Part shown: one piece after another, positions 41,261 through 49,484 of the stretch
Layout of the letters: each line of letters begins with the position of its first letter
How positions within the stretch are numbered: position 1 is the stretch's first letter
Source of the DNA: an uncultured Clostridia bacterium
GTDB lineage: Bacteria; Bacillota; Clostridia; Oscillospirales; Butyricicoccaceae
Length of the DNA stretch: 64,000 bases
NCBI GenBank assembly: GCA_944381055.1
Contig: CALWJQ010000084.1
Coordinates: forward strand, 1 to 64,000
Direction: 5' to 3'
Translations under genes and position numbers: made by a program
Notes under the pieces: model-generated
The model's database searches: none
Seen by the model: only the letters and a program-made list of their open reading frames with translations
Told to the model about the DNA's origin: nothing

Positions 41261-41785
41261 TTACTGCCAGCGGCCGTCCTGCATCAAAACGGCCCGCCCC
41301 TCGGCAAGCGACCGCTGCACGTCAATGATCCGCTGGTTTTTCGAACCGCGGAAGCGCAGCGACAGGCTGCGTTCCGCCAATACAAAGGGGCCGTCGACCA
41401 GCACATGGCACAAGCGCAGCAGCGCTTCTTTGTCGCCGCCCTGTTCGAGCAGCTGCTCATAGGTCCAGCCGCTGTAAGCGGCCAGCTCAAGCCCCCGCGC
41501 GCGCACCCCTTCGGCCAGCGGAAGCAGTGCCGCCGCCTGGCAGAACGGTTCGCCGCCCGACAGCGTCACGCCGGACAGCAGGGGGTTTTTGTCCAGCTTT
41601 TGCAGCAGATCCTGCGCCGTACGCGCTTCGCCCCCCTCAAACGGATGGGTCTCGGGGTTGTGGCAGCCCGGGCAATGGTGCGGACAGCCCTGGACAAAAA
41701 CCGCCATGCGGATACCGGGGCCGTCGGTAATGGAATCGCCGATGACGCCGGCCACATAAATGACGTCAGACGCTGTGTTTGACAC
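41261..41785 (-). CDS. nrdG: Anaerobic ribonucleotide reductase activating protein
   Basis: A 174-residue radical SAM activase. GIRMAVFVQGCPHHCPGCHNPET has the CxxxCxxC 4Fe-4S site, GVTLSGGEPFCQAAAL binds SAM, and RSLSLRFRGSKNQRIIDV is the NrdG-type ending. It generates the glycyl radical on NrdD. The start is the GTG at 41785, nine bases after GGAGG, inside the nrdD end (20-bp overlap, different frame). Confidence 0.94.
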   Translation of the reverse strand: MSNTASDVIYVAGVIGDSITDGPGIRMAVFVQGCPHHCPGCHNPETHPFEGGEARTAQDLLQKLDKNPLLSGVTLSGGEPFCQAAALLPLAEGVRARGLELAAYSGWTYEQLLEQGGDKEALLRLCHVLVDGPFVLAERSLSLRFRGSKNQRIIDVQRSLAEGRAVLMQDGRWQ

Positions 41786-44093
41786 GGTCCCGTTCCTCCG
41801 CTCTCTTGGCGTCGTTAAACCGGTCGAGCGTGCCGACCAGGTATCCCGTGATGCGGCGGATGCGCTCGATCTTGGGGCCGGGCTCGTCCTCGCGGCGGCC
41901 GCAGCAGGGACATTCGTCGCCGATGATGCCGGTGTAACCGCACACCGGGTCGCGGTCGACCGGGTGGTTGATCGAGCCGTAACCGACGCCGGCGTCATGC
42001 ATACAGCGCACAACGCGCTCAAAGGCCTCCAGGTTCTGCGTCGGGTCGCCGTCCAGCTCGACATAGGTGATGTGGCCGGCGTTGGTCAGCGCGTGATAGG
42101 GCGCCTCGATCTGGATCTTTTCAAAGGCTGAAATGGGGAAATAAACCGGCACATGGAAGCTGTTGGTGTAATAGTCGCGGTCAGTGACGCCGGGGATAAT
42201 GCCGTACCGTTTTTTGTCCATACGGATGAACCGGCCGGACAGTCCCTCGGCCGGCGTGGCCAGCAGCGTGAAGTTAAGCTTTTCCTGTTTGCTCAAGCGA
42301 TCGAGATAGTCGCGCATAAAGCCGACAATGTCCAGGCCCAGGTTGCGCGATTCCTGCGATTCGCCGTGATGCTTGCCCGTCAGGGCGACCAGCGTTTCTG
42401 CCAGGCCGATAAACCCGACGGACAGCGTGCCGTGCTTCAGTATCTCGCCGATGGTGTCGTCCGGGCCGAGCTTTTCAGAATCAATCCACACGCCCTGCCC
42501 CATCAGGAAGGGGAAGTTGCGCATTTTTTTGCGCGCGATGATGTGGTAGCGGTCGAGCAGCTGCTTGGTCGCAAGATCCATTTTGCGCTCAAGCTCTTCA
42601 AAGAACCAGTCGATGTTGCCCCGGCTTTTGATGGCGATGCGCGGCAGGTTAATCGACGTAAAAGACAGGTTACCGCGTCCGAAACTGATCTCGCGGTCCG
42701 GGTCGTAGACGTTGCCCATGACGCGGGTGCGGCAGCCCATATACGAAATCTCGGTCTCGGGGCGGCCGGGCTTGTAATATTGTAGGTTAAAGGGCGCGTC
42801 GATAAACGAAAAATTGGGGAACAGCCGCTTGGCGCTGACGCGGCAGGCCAGCTTGAAAAGATCGTAATTGGGGTCGCCGGGGTTGTAGCTGATTCCCTCT
42901 TTGATACGGAAGATCTGAATGGGGAAAATGGGGGTCTCGCCGTGGCCCAGCCCGGCCTCGGTGGCCAGCAGGACGTTTTTAATGACCATGCGGCCCTCAG
43001 GCGAGGTGTCAAGGCCGTAGTTGATGGATGAAAACGGCGTCTGCGAGCCGGCGCGCGAGTGCATGGTGTTGAGGTTGTGCACCAGCGCTTCCATGGCCTG
43101 GAAGGTGGTCTTGTCGGTTTCGGTCAGGGCGTTTTTATAGGCGAACTCGCGCGCGCGGGCAAAGACGTCGTCGCGCAGGCCGAACTCTTTGGCGATTTCC
43201 TCTTCGCAGGCGCGGAAATCGTCGGTCATTTCGATGCGGGGGAAGGGCCTGCCCGCTTTCCACAGCTCCTTGAACGCATGGCGGATGTCGGCCTGACGCT
43301 CTTCGAGTTCGGGCTGCATCAGCACGGCAGCTTTGGAAAAATTGGCTGCGTACAGGCGGCGGAAGGTTTTCATGACGCCCTTGGACAAAGCGTAATCAAA
43401 GTTGGGAATACTCTGGCCGCCGTGCTGGTCGTTCTGGTTTGCCTGAATGGCAATGCAGGCCAGCGCGCCGTACGATATGATGTCGTTGGGCTCGCGCAGA
43501 AAACCGTGCCCGTTGGAAAAGCCGCCGCTGAAAAGCTTTTCCAGGTCAATCTGGCAGCAGGTGGTCGTCAGCGTGTAAAAATCAAAGTCATGAATGTGGA
43601 TGTCGCCTTCGCGGTGGGCGCGCGCCTGCTCGGGAGACAGGATGTATTTTTCGTAAAAATCTTTGGCGCCTTCGGATCCGTACTTGAGCATGGTGCCCAT
43701 GGCGGTGTCGCCGTCGACGTTGGCGTTGTCGCGCTTTAAGTCGCTGTCCTCGGCGTCGGCAAAAGTAATCTCGTTGTAAATGCGCATCAGGTTGGTGTTC
43801 ATCTCGCGGGCGCGGCTGCGCTGTGCGCGGTACAGGATGTACTTTTTGGACACCATGGCGTAGCCGTTGTCCATCAGGACGACCTCGACGATGTCCTGAA
43901 TATCCTCGACGCCCGGGGACCGCTCCCCAAACTGTGCGGCCAGCCGCTCTTCGACGACAGAGGCCAGGCGGCGGCTCTCTTCCAATGCCGAGCGGCGGCC
44001 CGAAGCTTCCATCGCTTTGTTGATGGCCACGGCGATCTTTTCAATATCGTAAGGGACCTCGCGTCCGTCCCGCTTGGTAATGGTCTGGAACAT
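41766..44093 (-). CDS. nrdD: Anaerobic (class III) ribonucleoside-triphosphate reductase
   Basis: A 775-residue enzyme that makes dNTPs from NTPs with formate-type reductant under strict anoxia. N-terminal ATP-cone (ITKRDGREVPYDIEKIAVAI), catalytic core with GCRTRVMGNVYDPD and FLMGQGVW, C-terminal zinc site with CGYTGIIGDECPCCG, and glycyl radical loop RRITGYLVGTLDRFNDAKR then EERDRVKHS. Start ATG at 44093 with GGAGGTACAAGC. Transcribed with nrdG; promoters carry NrdR-type boxes. Confidence 0.97.
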   Translation of the reverse strand: MFQTITKRDGREVPYDIEKIAVAINKAMEASGRRSALEESRRLASVVEERLAAQFGERSPGVEDIQDIVEVVLMDNGYAMVSKKYILYRAQRSRAREMNTNLMRIYNEITFADAEDSDLKRDNANVDGDTAMGTMLKYGSEGAKDFYEKYILSPEQARAHREGDIHIHDFDFYTLTTTCCQIDLEKLFSGGFSNGHGFLREPNDIISYGALACIAIQANQNDQHGGQSIPNFDYALSKGVMKTFRRLYAANFSKAAVLMQPELEERQADIRHAFKELWKAGRPFPRIEMTDDFRACEEEIAKEFGLRDDVFARAREFAYKNALTETDKTTFQAMEALVHNLNTMHSRAGSQTPFSSINYGLDTSPEGRMVIKNVLLATEAGLGHGETPIFPIQIFRIKEGISYNPGDPNYDLFKLACRVSAKRLFPNFSFIDAPFNLQYYKPGRPETEISYMGCRTRVMGNVYDPDREISFGRGNLSFTSINLPRIAIKSRGNIDWFFEELERKMDLATKQLLDRYHIIARKKMRNFPFLMGQGVWIDSEKLGPDDTIGEILKHGTLSVGFIGLAETLVALTGKHHGESQESRNLGLDIVGFMRDYLDRLSKQEKLNFTLLATPAEGLSGRFIRMDKKRYGIIPGVTDRDYYTNSFHVPVYFPISAFEKIQIEAPYHALTNAGHITYVELDGDPTQNLEAFERVVRCMHDAGVGYGSINHPVDRDPVCGYTGIIGDECPCCGRREDEPGPKIERIRRITGYLVGTLDRFNDAKRAEERDRVKHSV

Positions 44094-44151
44094 GCTTGTA
44101 CCTCCGTCAGACTGAAATAAAGGGGCCTGCGCCCCGCCGCACCCCATTCGG

Positions 44152-44204
44152 CCAGCCGATATAGTGTGCATGAATATTATAACCACTATATCTTGTTTCG
44201 TCAA
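44152..44204 (-). promoter_or_regulatory. nrdDG promoter with NrdR-box pair
   Basis: Minus strand TTGACG (44199-44204), 17-bp spacer, TATAAT (44176-44181). One near-complete NrdR box, CCACTATA-TCTTGTTT (44183-44198), lies in the spacer, and a second, with a good half-site TATAGTGT (44160-44167), just downstream. Their centres are 31 bp apart, three helical turns, as required for NrdR binding. Confidence 0.8.
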
Positions 44205-44260
44205 TGAGCGATCCCCAAAAGACCTGCTGAACTTGCCCCTGCTTTTTTGTATATCTTGCC

Positions 44261-44323
44261 CTGTCGGTTCTTGTGGTTTTATCTTTGCATTACCACAATA
44301 TATTGTGCCTTACAGCAGTCCAA
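44261..44323 (-). promoter_or_regulatory. Second NrdR-box pair and candidate upstream nrd promoter
   Basis: A nearly perfect box CCACAATA-TATTGTGC (44293-44308) and a half-strong partner with TCTTGTGG (44269-44276) are centred 32 bp apart. A minus-strand promoter, TTGGAC (44318-44323), 17 bp, TATTGT (44295-44300), is covered by the strong box. The remaining gene-free stretch 44324-44431 holds only the terminator below. Confidence 0.65.
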
Positions 44324-44375
44324 CCTGGCCTGCCGCAAGGCTTTGCGGCTTTTGGGCAGGCGCCCGGGCAGACAG

Positions 44376-44400
44376 AAAGGCCGCCCCGCAGGCGGCCTTT
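44376..44400. terminator. Terminator hairpin downstream of the PLP enzyme gene
   Basis: Perfect 10-bp stem AAAGGCCGCC/GGCGGCCTTT (44376-44385, 44391-44400). Confidence 0.75.
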
Positions 44401-44431
44401 CCAAATCCGGAAAATGGATAATTGCCAGAAG

Positions 44432-45907
44432 CTATTTCATGTTTTTCAGCACGCCGGTGCGCTCGTTGAACTCGTCGATAAGGTGATCGATTTCCTGCGC
44501 CTGGGCATGGACCGACGTCCAGTAATCATCGTCGTACCACTGGGCGTTGAGTTCCTGCACGCTGCGGCCCTGCTGCTCGACCCAGGTGTAATACTTCAGG
44601 TTGTGGATGCGCTTTTTGCCCCGATAGGTCAGTTCGAGCATGTTGTCCGTGCGGATCGACGCCAGATGCTGGTAAAAATCACGGCAGGCGGACATAACGC
44701 TGTATGGGCCGCTTTGTTCGCGCAGCTCTTCGATACGCGAACGGTACATGTCCGCCGAATCGGTCAGCACCGTGGCCACGACATCGTTTTCGGTCAGTTC
44801 ATAATACCGGGCCATTTTGATGCAGCACAGCACGTTGGCAATGCCCGAAATGCCCAAAAGCCCCAGTTTTTCGACGATCCCGGGCGCAGCGCCGGCCTCT
44901 TTGACCAGGAATTCGCGGCCCTGCGGCTCGTTGAACAGCCGCAGCAGGTTCTGGCTGTCATCGTCGTCAATGTCGATGACCATGTCGGTGTTTTTGACAT
45001 TGTGAATCCACGGCACATGCTTGTCGCCGATGCCCTCGATGCGGTGGTCGCCAAAGCCGTTTTCCAGCAGGGTCGGGCACTGCAGCGCCTCGCCGACCGC
45101 CAGCTTGCAGCCGGGATAGCGTTCTTTCAGGTAATCGGCCGAACCCAGCGTACCGGCCGAACCGGACGTCAGGCAGACGCCGGCCAGGCGGCCTTTTTCG
45201 CCGCGGACACTTTCAAACGCCTCGGCGATGGCGCTGCCCGTGACGTGATAATGCCACAGGTGGTTGCCCAGCTCTTCAAACTGGTTAAAAATAACAACGT
45301 CGTCGCGGGTGCGGCGCAGTTCCCATGTTTTATCAAAAATTTCCTTGACGTTGGACTCGCAGCCCGGCGTGGCGATGACTTCGCCGGCGACCTGCGACAG
45401 CCAGTCAAAGCGTTCGCGGCTCATGCCGGCGGGCAGGATGGCGACCGACTGGCAGGCCAGCAGGCGCGAATTGAACGCGCCGCCGCGGCAGTAGTTGCCG
45501 GTCGACGGCCAGACCGCCTTGTGATAGGTCGGGTCAAACTGCCCGGTGACGAGGCGCGGCGCCAGGCAGCCGAACGACGCGCCGACCTTATGGCAGCCGG
45601 TCGGGAACCATTTGCCCGTCAGGGCGATGATGCGCGCTTTCACGCCGGTCAGGCTCTGCGGCAGCTCGATAAAGTTAACGCCCCCGAACAGCCCGCCGCT
45701 TTCCTTGGGCTCGTTTTTCCATGTGATGCGGAACAGGTTGACCGGATCAAAGTCCCACAGCCCGGCGTTTTTCATTTTTTCGCGGATTTTTTCCGGGACA
45801 AGCGAAGGGTCTTTCATCTGTGCGAACGTGGGAATGACGATATTGTTTTCGCGCGCGCGGGCGACGGCTTTTTCCAGCCGCTGTTCGTTTTTGGTCAAAT
45901 CGATCAT
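44432..45907 (-). CDS. Fold-type II PLP enzyme of the cysteine synthase superfamily, substrate unknown
   Basis: A 491-residue protein. PLP lysine in GKWFPTGCHKVGASFG (about residue 125), STGNYCRGGAFNSRLLA as the substrate loop and the glycine-rich phosphate cup LTSGSAGTLGSADYLK are visible, so it belongs with cysteine synthase/threonine synthase-like enzymes, but it is about 150 residues longer, with a C-terminal extension rich in Tyr, Trp and His (KYYTWVEQQGRSV). The start ATG at 45907 sits seven bases after GGAGG; the ATG two codons earlier is too close. Known as uncharacterised PLP-dependent proteins in gut anaerobes. Monocistronic with its own promoter. Confidence 0.75.
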   Translation of the reverse strand: MIDLTKNEQRLEKAVARARENNIVIPTFAQMKDPSLVPEKIREKMKNAGLWDFDPVNLFRITWKNEPKESGGLFGGVNFIELPQSLTGVKARIIALTGKWFPTGCHKVGASFGCLAPRLVTGQFDPTYHKAVWPSTGNYCRGGAFNSRLLACQSVAILPAGMSRERFDWLSQVAGEVIATPGCESNVKEIFDKTWELRRTRDDVVIFNQFEELGNHLWHYHVTGSAIAEAFESVRGEKGRLAGVCLTSGSAGTLGSADYLKERYPGCKLAVGEALQCPTLLENGFGDHRIEGIGDKHVPWIHNVKNTDMVIDIDDDDSQNLLRLFNEPQGREFLVKEAGAAPGIVEKLGLLGISGIANVLCCIKMARYYELTENDVVATVLTDSADMYRSRIEELREQSGPYSVMSACRDFYQHLASIRTDNMLELTYRGKKRIHNLKYYTWVEQQGRSVQELNAQWYDDDYWTSVHAQAQEIDHLIDEFNERTGVLKNMK

Positions 45908-46041
45908 GCTCATTCCTCCAATGTGTGATGTTGTCCGTGCCAAAACCGGTAAAGCTCGAGACAATGTCATCCGCCCAGCGGCGGCTGTTATCACCCTCCT
46001 TGGAGGCTTCGTCGATTTTCGGGCGGGGCCCGATTGATTTT

Positions 46042-46070
46042 ATTGTACTATACTACTGCAGTAAAATCAA
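46042..46070 (-). promoter_or_regulatory. Promoter of the PLP enzyme gene with internal palindrome
   Basis: Minus strand TTGATT (46065-46070), 17-bp spacer, TACAAT (46042-46047). The spacer contains a 10-bp perfect palindrome TACTGCAGTA (46054-46063), a possible operator. The following leader of about 130 bases has a small CCTCC/GGAGG hairpin. Confidence 0.65.
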
Positions 46071-46108
46071 GCCAGACCTATCATTTTCCCTTTTAGAGAA
46101 GGCTAGTA

Positions 46109-46534
46109 TTAGAACATCCCGGCGCTGAAGCTTTCGGGATATCGCCCGATTACCTGTTCAAAAAAATTGATGTCCGCATCGGCTGCAATCTCTATGGTCA
46201 TCTCTGTCCCGTAATGCTCGCTCCAAATATCACATAAATCATTTTTGATATGAATTGTAAAATATTTTGTCATTTTATTATAGATACTTTTATCTGTTGG
46301 CTCCTCCGTTAATAATTTTTTGAGCAGGTCTTTTGTCACCGCTCCCTTGACCGACACCTCGTATTTATCCTCAGCGGCAGTGCCATATAAAGACGCTTCC
46401 TGGATTTCGGCAATTTCTTCTCTCCAGCAACGGATCTCAAACACATCGCCTGCTCTTACGAAATGCTGCATAAGCTCCTTCCACCATCGGGATGAAACAG
46501 AAAGATCAATCATCTGAACACTGAACCGTTTCAT
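46109..46534 (-). CDS. Hypothetical protein in an AT-rich patch
   Basis: A 141-residue acidic, soluble protein (starts MKRFSVQMIDLSVSSRWWKE). It is rich in Ile, Lys, Glu and Asn codons with A/T third positions, unlike the GC-rich genes on both sides, so it may have been acquired recently. The ATG at 46534 follows GGAAGGTTCTT. No known domain is recognised; a WWKE/IRCWREE pattern and the lack of signal or membrane segment give no function. Small immunity-type proteins have such features, but no toxin gene is nearby. Confidence 0.65.
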   Translation of the reverse strand: MKRFSVQMIDLSVSSRWWKELMQHFVRAGDVFEIRCWREEIAEIQEASLYGTAAEDKYEVSVKGAVTKDLLKKLLTEEPTDKSIYNKMTKYFTIHIKNDLCDIWSEHYGTEMTIEIAADADINFFEQVIGRYPESFSAGMF

Positions 46535-46677
46535 AAGAACCTTCCTCTTCAACCCTGATAGCATAATTCTACAGCACAAGATTTGCACGCCGCCTGCAGG
46601 AGCCCTCGCCGGAGCTTGCCTGGGCGCGTGAAAGCATCGCAGTTTGGCCCCTCACTGCTTATCTTGAAAAGGGCCTG

Positions 46678-47223
46678 TTATTCCATCGACTCATTGCGCC
46701 GGACGAAATGGATGTGATCCTCCCACACGCCGTTGATGCGCAGATACTTGCGCGCCAGTCCCTCGTTGTAAAAACCGCACTTTTCGACCACACGAATGGA
46801 CGCTCGGTTGCGCGGCATGATGTTTCCCTCAATGCGGTGCAGGCCCAGCTCATCAAAGGCAAACCGGACCACCCGCTGCACAGCCTCGGTCATCAGGCCG
46901 CGGTTTACGTAGTCGCGGTCAAGCTGATACCCCATAAAACACGAACAAAAGGCGCCCATGACGATATTGCTCAGATTGATATACCCGATGATAAGCTCTG
47001 GCCTCTCTTTCGGCGACAGATACAGGCGGCAGGCGCGCTTTTCATGCCAGTCCTCCGACTGTCTGCGCAGCAGGTCAGACTGCCCGCAGGGCGTGTAATA
47101 ATTCTCAGGCCGCTGCGGCTCATACGGGGCCAGAAATTCGCGGTTTCGCGTCACATAGTCGGCGGCAGCCCCGGCTGTCACCTCGTCAGGACGCAGCAGA
47201 AGCAGCCGTTCAGTTTCAAACAT
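46678..47223 (-). CDS. RimJ/RimL-type GNAT acetyltransferase
   Basis: A 181-residue protein of the ribosomal-protein-serine/alanine acetyltransferase group: MFETERLLLLRPDEVTAGAA opening, YQLDRDYVNRGLMTEAVQRV CoA site and the HRIEGNIMPRNRASIRVVEK signature. The start at 47223 has AAGGAG nine bases upstream. Substrate could be a protein N-terminus or an antibiotic. A longer in-frame extension is not supported. Confidence 0.9.
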   Translation of the reverse strand: MFETERLLLLRPDEVTAGAAADYVTRNREFLAPYEPQRPENYYTPCGQSDLLRRQSEDWHEKRACRLYLSPKERPELIIGYINLSNIVMGAFCSCFMGYQLDRDYVNRGLMTEAVQRVVRFAFDELGLHRIEGNIMPRNRASIRVVEKCGFYNEGLARKYLRINGVWEDHIHFVRRNESME

Positions 47224-47257
47224 CCTAATTAACTCCTTTTTTCCCAAATAGAAGAAA

Positions 47258-47276
47258 CGGCAGGGCAGACCTGCCG
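47258..47276 (-). terminator. Terminator of the CD0519/CD1768-type gene
   Basis: Stem CGGCAGG/CCTGCCG with TTTCTTCT on the minus strand. Confidence 0.7.
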
Positions 47277-47294
47277 CTTCCGTCGTAATCATTT

Positions 47295-48479
47295 TTAAAA
47301 CAGCGAGACCAGCCGGAACAGCCAGTGGGCTGCGACGCCGGCGCAGAGCCCGCCGATGGTGTGGGCAACGATCGCGCGCCCGGTCAGCTTGCCGCACTTT
47401 AAGTTGTTCATCATGGCGACGTGGGTGCCCAGGTACCCGCTCCAGCACATGCACATGGCGGTGAAAACCGCGACGTCGCCGGCAACCGCGTTGCCGCTGG
47501 ACAACAGCTTGGGGACCAGGCCGATGGCCGCGCCCGCCGAGCCGAGCGCCGTCACCGGAACAGCGATGCCCTCGGTGCTGGTAAACCCGAAGAGCGGCGT
47601 CAGGATAAAGGACAGTTTCTGCCCCAGCCACGGGAAAAAGGCGACGCCCTCGTAAGCCGCGCCGGTGTAGACGCCCGCTTCCGACGGGCCGTTGGTCAGC
47701 ATGAGCACCAGCGTGCAGATGATGAGCACGCTGGGAATGATGTCAAACCCGAGCGTCACGCCGGTCTTGCCGCCTTCCATCACGGCGTCCATAATGCGCA
47801 TCCCTATGCCGCCCTCGCGCGCGACGCGGTGGCCGGTCGCCATTTCCGGCCCGCCGTCCTCTTCATCACAGGGCGCTTCGGTTCCAAAGACTTTGGCCGT
47901 ATGCCACAGCATAAGCCGCGTGCTGACAATGCTGCCGATGACCGCGCCGATATTGCCGATAAGCGCCGCCTTGACCAGGCTTTCGCCCGACGGCGGCGTC
48001 AGGCCGATCATAAAGGTCGTCACAATGGCACCCATGCCAAAAGCGGTGCCGATGTTGGTCAGCGCCGGCAGCTGGTACTTTTTAAAAAACCGGCGGAAGC
48101 TCTTGTCGTGCGCCAGCGACAAAATGGCCGGGTTGTCCGACAGGTACGTCGTGACGACGCCGAGCGACGCCGCGCCCGGCAGGCCGTACAGCGGCTTCAT
48201 CAGCGGCGACAGCAGGCGGTTGGCCAGCGCGATGACGCCGAATTCGGACAGCAGCGCCGAAATCGCCCCTGCCAGAACGGCGACAGCCATGATGTAAAAC
48301 ACCGTGTCAAGCAGCAGCTGGTACGCCGTGTTCATCATGGTGCTCAGCATGTTGACGGCACCCATCCTGCTGCCGATCAGGCAGAACAGCCCAAGAAAAA
48401 CGGCGAGGAAGATCAACGGCTCAAGCGAGCGCACAGGCTTAGCCGTCCGTTTTGGGGGACGCAATCTTGGCATGGTCAT
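47295..48479 (-). CDS. CD0519/CD1768-family multi-pass membrane protein (nucleoside-recognition/Gate type)
   Basis: A 394-residue protein with about ten membrane helices. Gate-domain features are seen in LGVVTTYLSDNPAILSLAHD, LTNIGTAFGMGAIVTTFMIGL, and the repeat-like LGFDIIPSVLIICTLVLML; the polar TSTEGIAVPVTALGSAGAA and CMCWSGYLGTHVAMM stretches may line a transport path. It matches a family known from Clostridioides genomes without an assigned substrate. Two possible starts (48479, 48473); the first is used. Own promoter and terminator. Confidence 0.75.
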   Translation of the reverse strand: MTMPRLRPPKRTAKPVRSLEPLIFLAVFLGLFCLIGSRMGAVNMLSTMMNTAYQLLLDTVFYIMAVAVLAGAISALLSEFGVIALANRLLSPLMKPLYGLPGAASLGVVTTYLSDNPAILSLAHDKSFRRFFKKYQLPALTNIGTAFGMGAIVTTFMIGLTPPSGESLVKAALIGNIGAVIGSIVSTRLMLWHTAKVFGTEAPCDEEDGGPEMATGHRVAREGGIGMRIMDAVMEGGKTGVTLGFDIIPSVLIICTLVLMLTNGPSEAGVYTGAAYEGVAFFPWLGQKLSFILTPLFGFTSTEGIAVPVTALGSAGAAIGLVPKLLSSGNAVAGDVAVFTAMCMCWSGYLGTHVAMMNNLKCGKLTGRAIVAHTIGGLCAGVAAHWLFRLVSLF

Positions 48480-48532
48480 GACTTCCTTTCTACTGTAAAG
48501 CCCACAACGTTCCGCTCTGTGGGATCGTGTTC

Positions 48533-48561
48533 AGTATATCGCCTGTCCTGTCGTTTGTAAA
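48533..48561 (-). promoter_or_regulatory. Promoter of the CD0519/CD1768-type gene
   Basis: Minus strand TTTACA (48556-48561), 17-bp spacer, TATACT (48533-48538), followed by a leader hairpin CCCACA/TGTGGG. Confidence 0.65.
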
Positions 48562-48596
48562 GAGGGTTTGAGCAAAAATTTTTTTGTCTGCGAGCG

Positions 48597-49484
48597 TTAT
48601 TTCACATGCTCGCCGAAAAAACTCAGTTCGCCGTCCACGCCGCCGACGCCGGCCGACGACGGCGGCTGGCCGTTCACCGTGACGACGACGGCCTCGATGC
48701 CGCTGTCCCCGGCCAGGGTGTTGGCAAGCGCTTCGACTTGCAGCCGTCCTTCCGGGCCGCTTTTCAGCTCGCTCAGGTCGACCCGGCACACGCCGTTTTC
48801 GTCCAGGACGCACGAATTGATTGCTTCCGCCCCGGCCAGCGGGGATTGCAGCCCGCCTTCCTCGGGCAGGGTCAAAAGCTCTGTCAGCAGCGTGCGGGGC
48901 GACGGATACTCTCCGGCCACCTTGATAGTACGCTGCACGGCGGACAGGCCCCCGCCGTCTTCGGTAATGAAATACAGCATGACGTCAAAGGCGTTGAACG
49001 CGATAGCGGTTGAATTCAAGAGGATGCGATCGATCGAATAGTACCGATCGCCCATGGGCGGCTGAAACGCGCCGTCCGACGTAATGCGCACATAATCGAC
49101 GCCCTCGACGCCGAGCAGCGTCAGGGCGACGCCGCCGGACAAAAGGCTTTGTTCCAGCGCCGCCAGATCCTGGTAATCCCTGCTGAAGTCAACGGTGGCG
49201 ACCGCACCGGACAGCGTGACTTTCTGCAGTTGAACCTGCGGGGGAATCAGGCTTTCGTGCCCTGCCTGCTGCGGCCGGTACATGCTTTCGACAAGCTCCT
49301 GCAGCCCGGCGGCTGTACAGGGTTCCTGTACCGGCCGCTCCTCGGCCGTCAGCCGGCGTTCCTGTTCGCCGGCGCTGACGAAATAAACCTCTGTGCCGGC
49401 GACCTCCTTTTCCCCCGTCCCGCCGGGCGTGCAGGCGGACAGCAGCGGGATGAGCAGCACGAGCGCAAGACGTTGTTTTTTCAC
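48597..49484 (-). CDS. Lipoprotein with two GerMN domains
   Basis: A 295-residue lipoprotein. The GTG start at 49484 overlaps the sensor-kinase stop by 4 bp. A lipobox LLSAC is at about residue 18. Two GerMN-type domains follow: the first with VQLQKVTLSGAVATVDFSRD (about 75-170), the second with RTIKVAGEYPSPRTLLTELL and CRVDLSELK. GerM acts in spore engulfment/germination, but such tandem-domain lipoproteins also occur with envelope two-component systems, as here, where it may be an extracytoplasmic partner of the kinase (compare LpqB with MtrAB in actinobacteria). Confidence 0.85.
   Translation of the reverse strand: MKKQRLALVLLIPLLSACTPGGTGEKEVAGTEVYFVSAGEQERRLTAEERPVQEPCTAAGLQELVESMYRPQQAGHESLIPPQVQLQKVTLSGAVATVDFSRDYQDLAALEQSLLSGGVALTLLGVEGVDYVRITSDGAFQPPMGDRYYSIDRILLNSTAIAFNAFDVMLYFITEDGGGLSAVQRTIKVAGEYPSPRTLLTELLTLPEEGGLQSPLAGAEAINSCVLDENGVCRVDLSELKSGPEGRLQVEALANTLAGDSGIEAVVVTVNGQPPSSAGVGGVDGELSFFGEHVK

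Noticed and set aside
44273-45928. 551-codon plus-strand frame
   Set aside because: Exact antisense of the PLP enzyme gene, whose motifs are intact on the other strand.
45908-46041. Riboswitch or T-box in the PLP enzyme leader
   Set aside because: No T-box sequence or known aptamer core; only a small RBS-type hairpin is seen.
46109-46534. Toxin-antitoxin partner
   Set aside because: No second small gene with matching orientation or overlap is present, so only an orphan call is justified.
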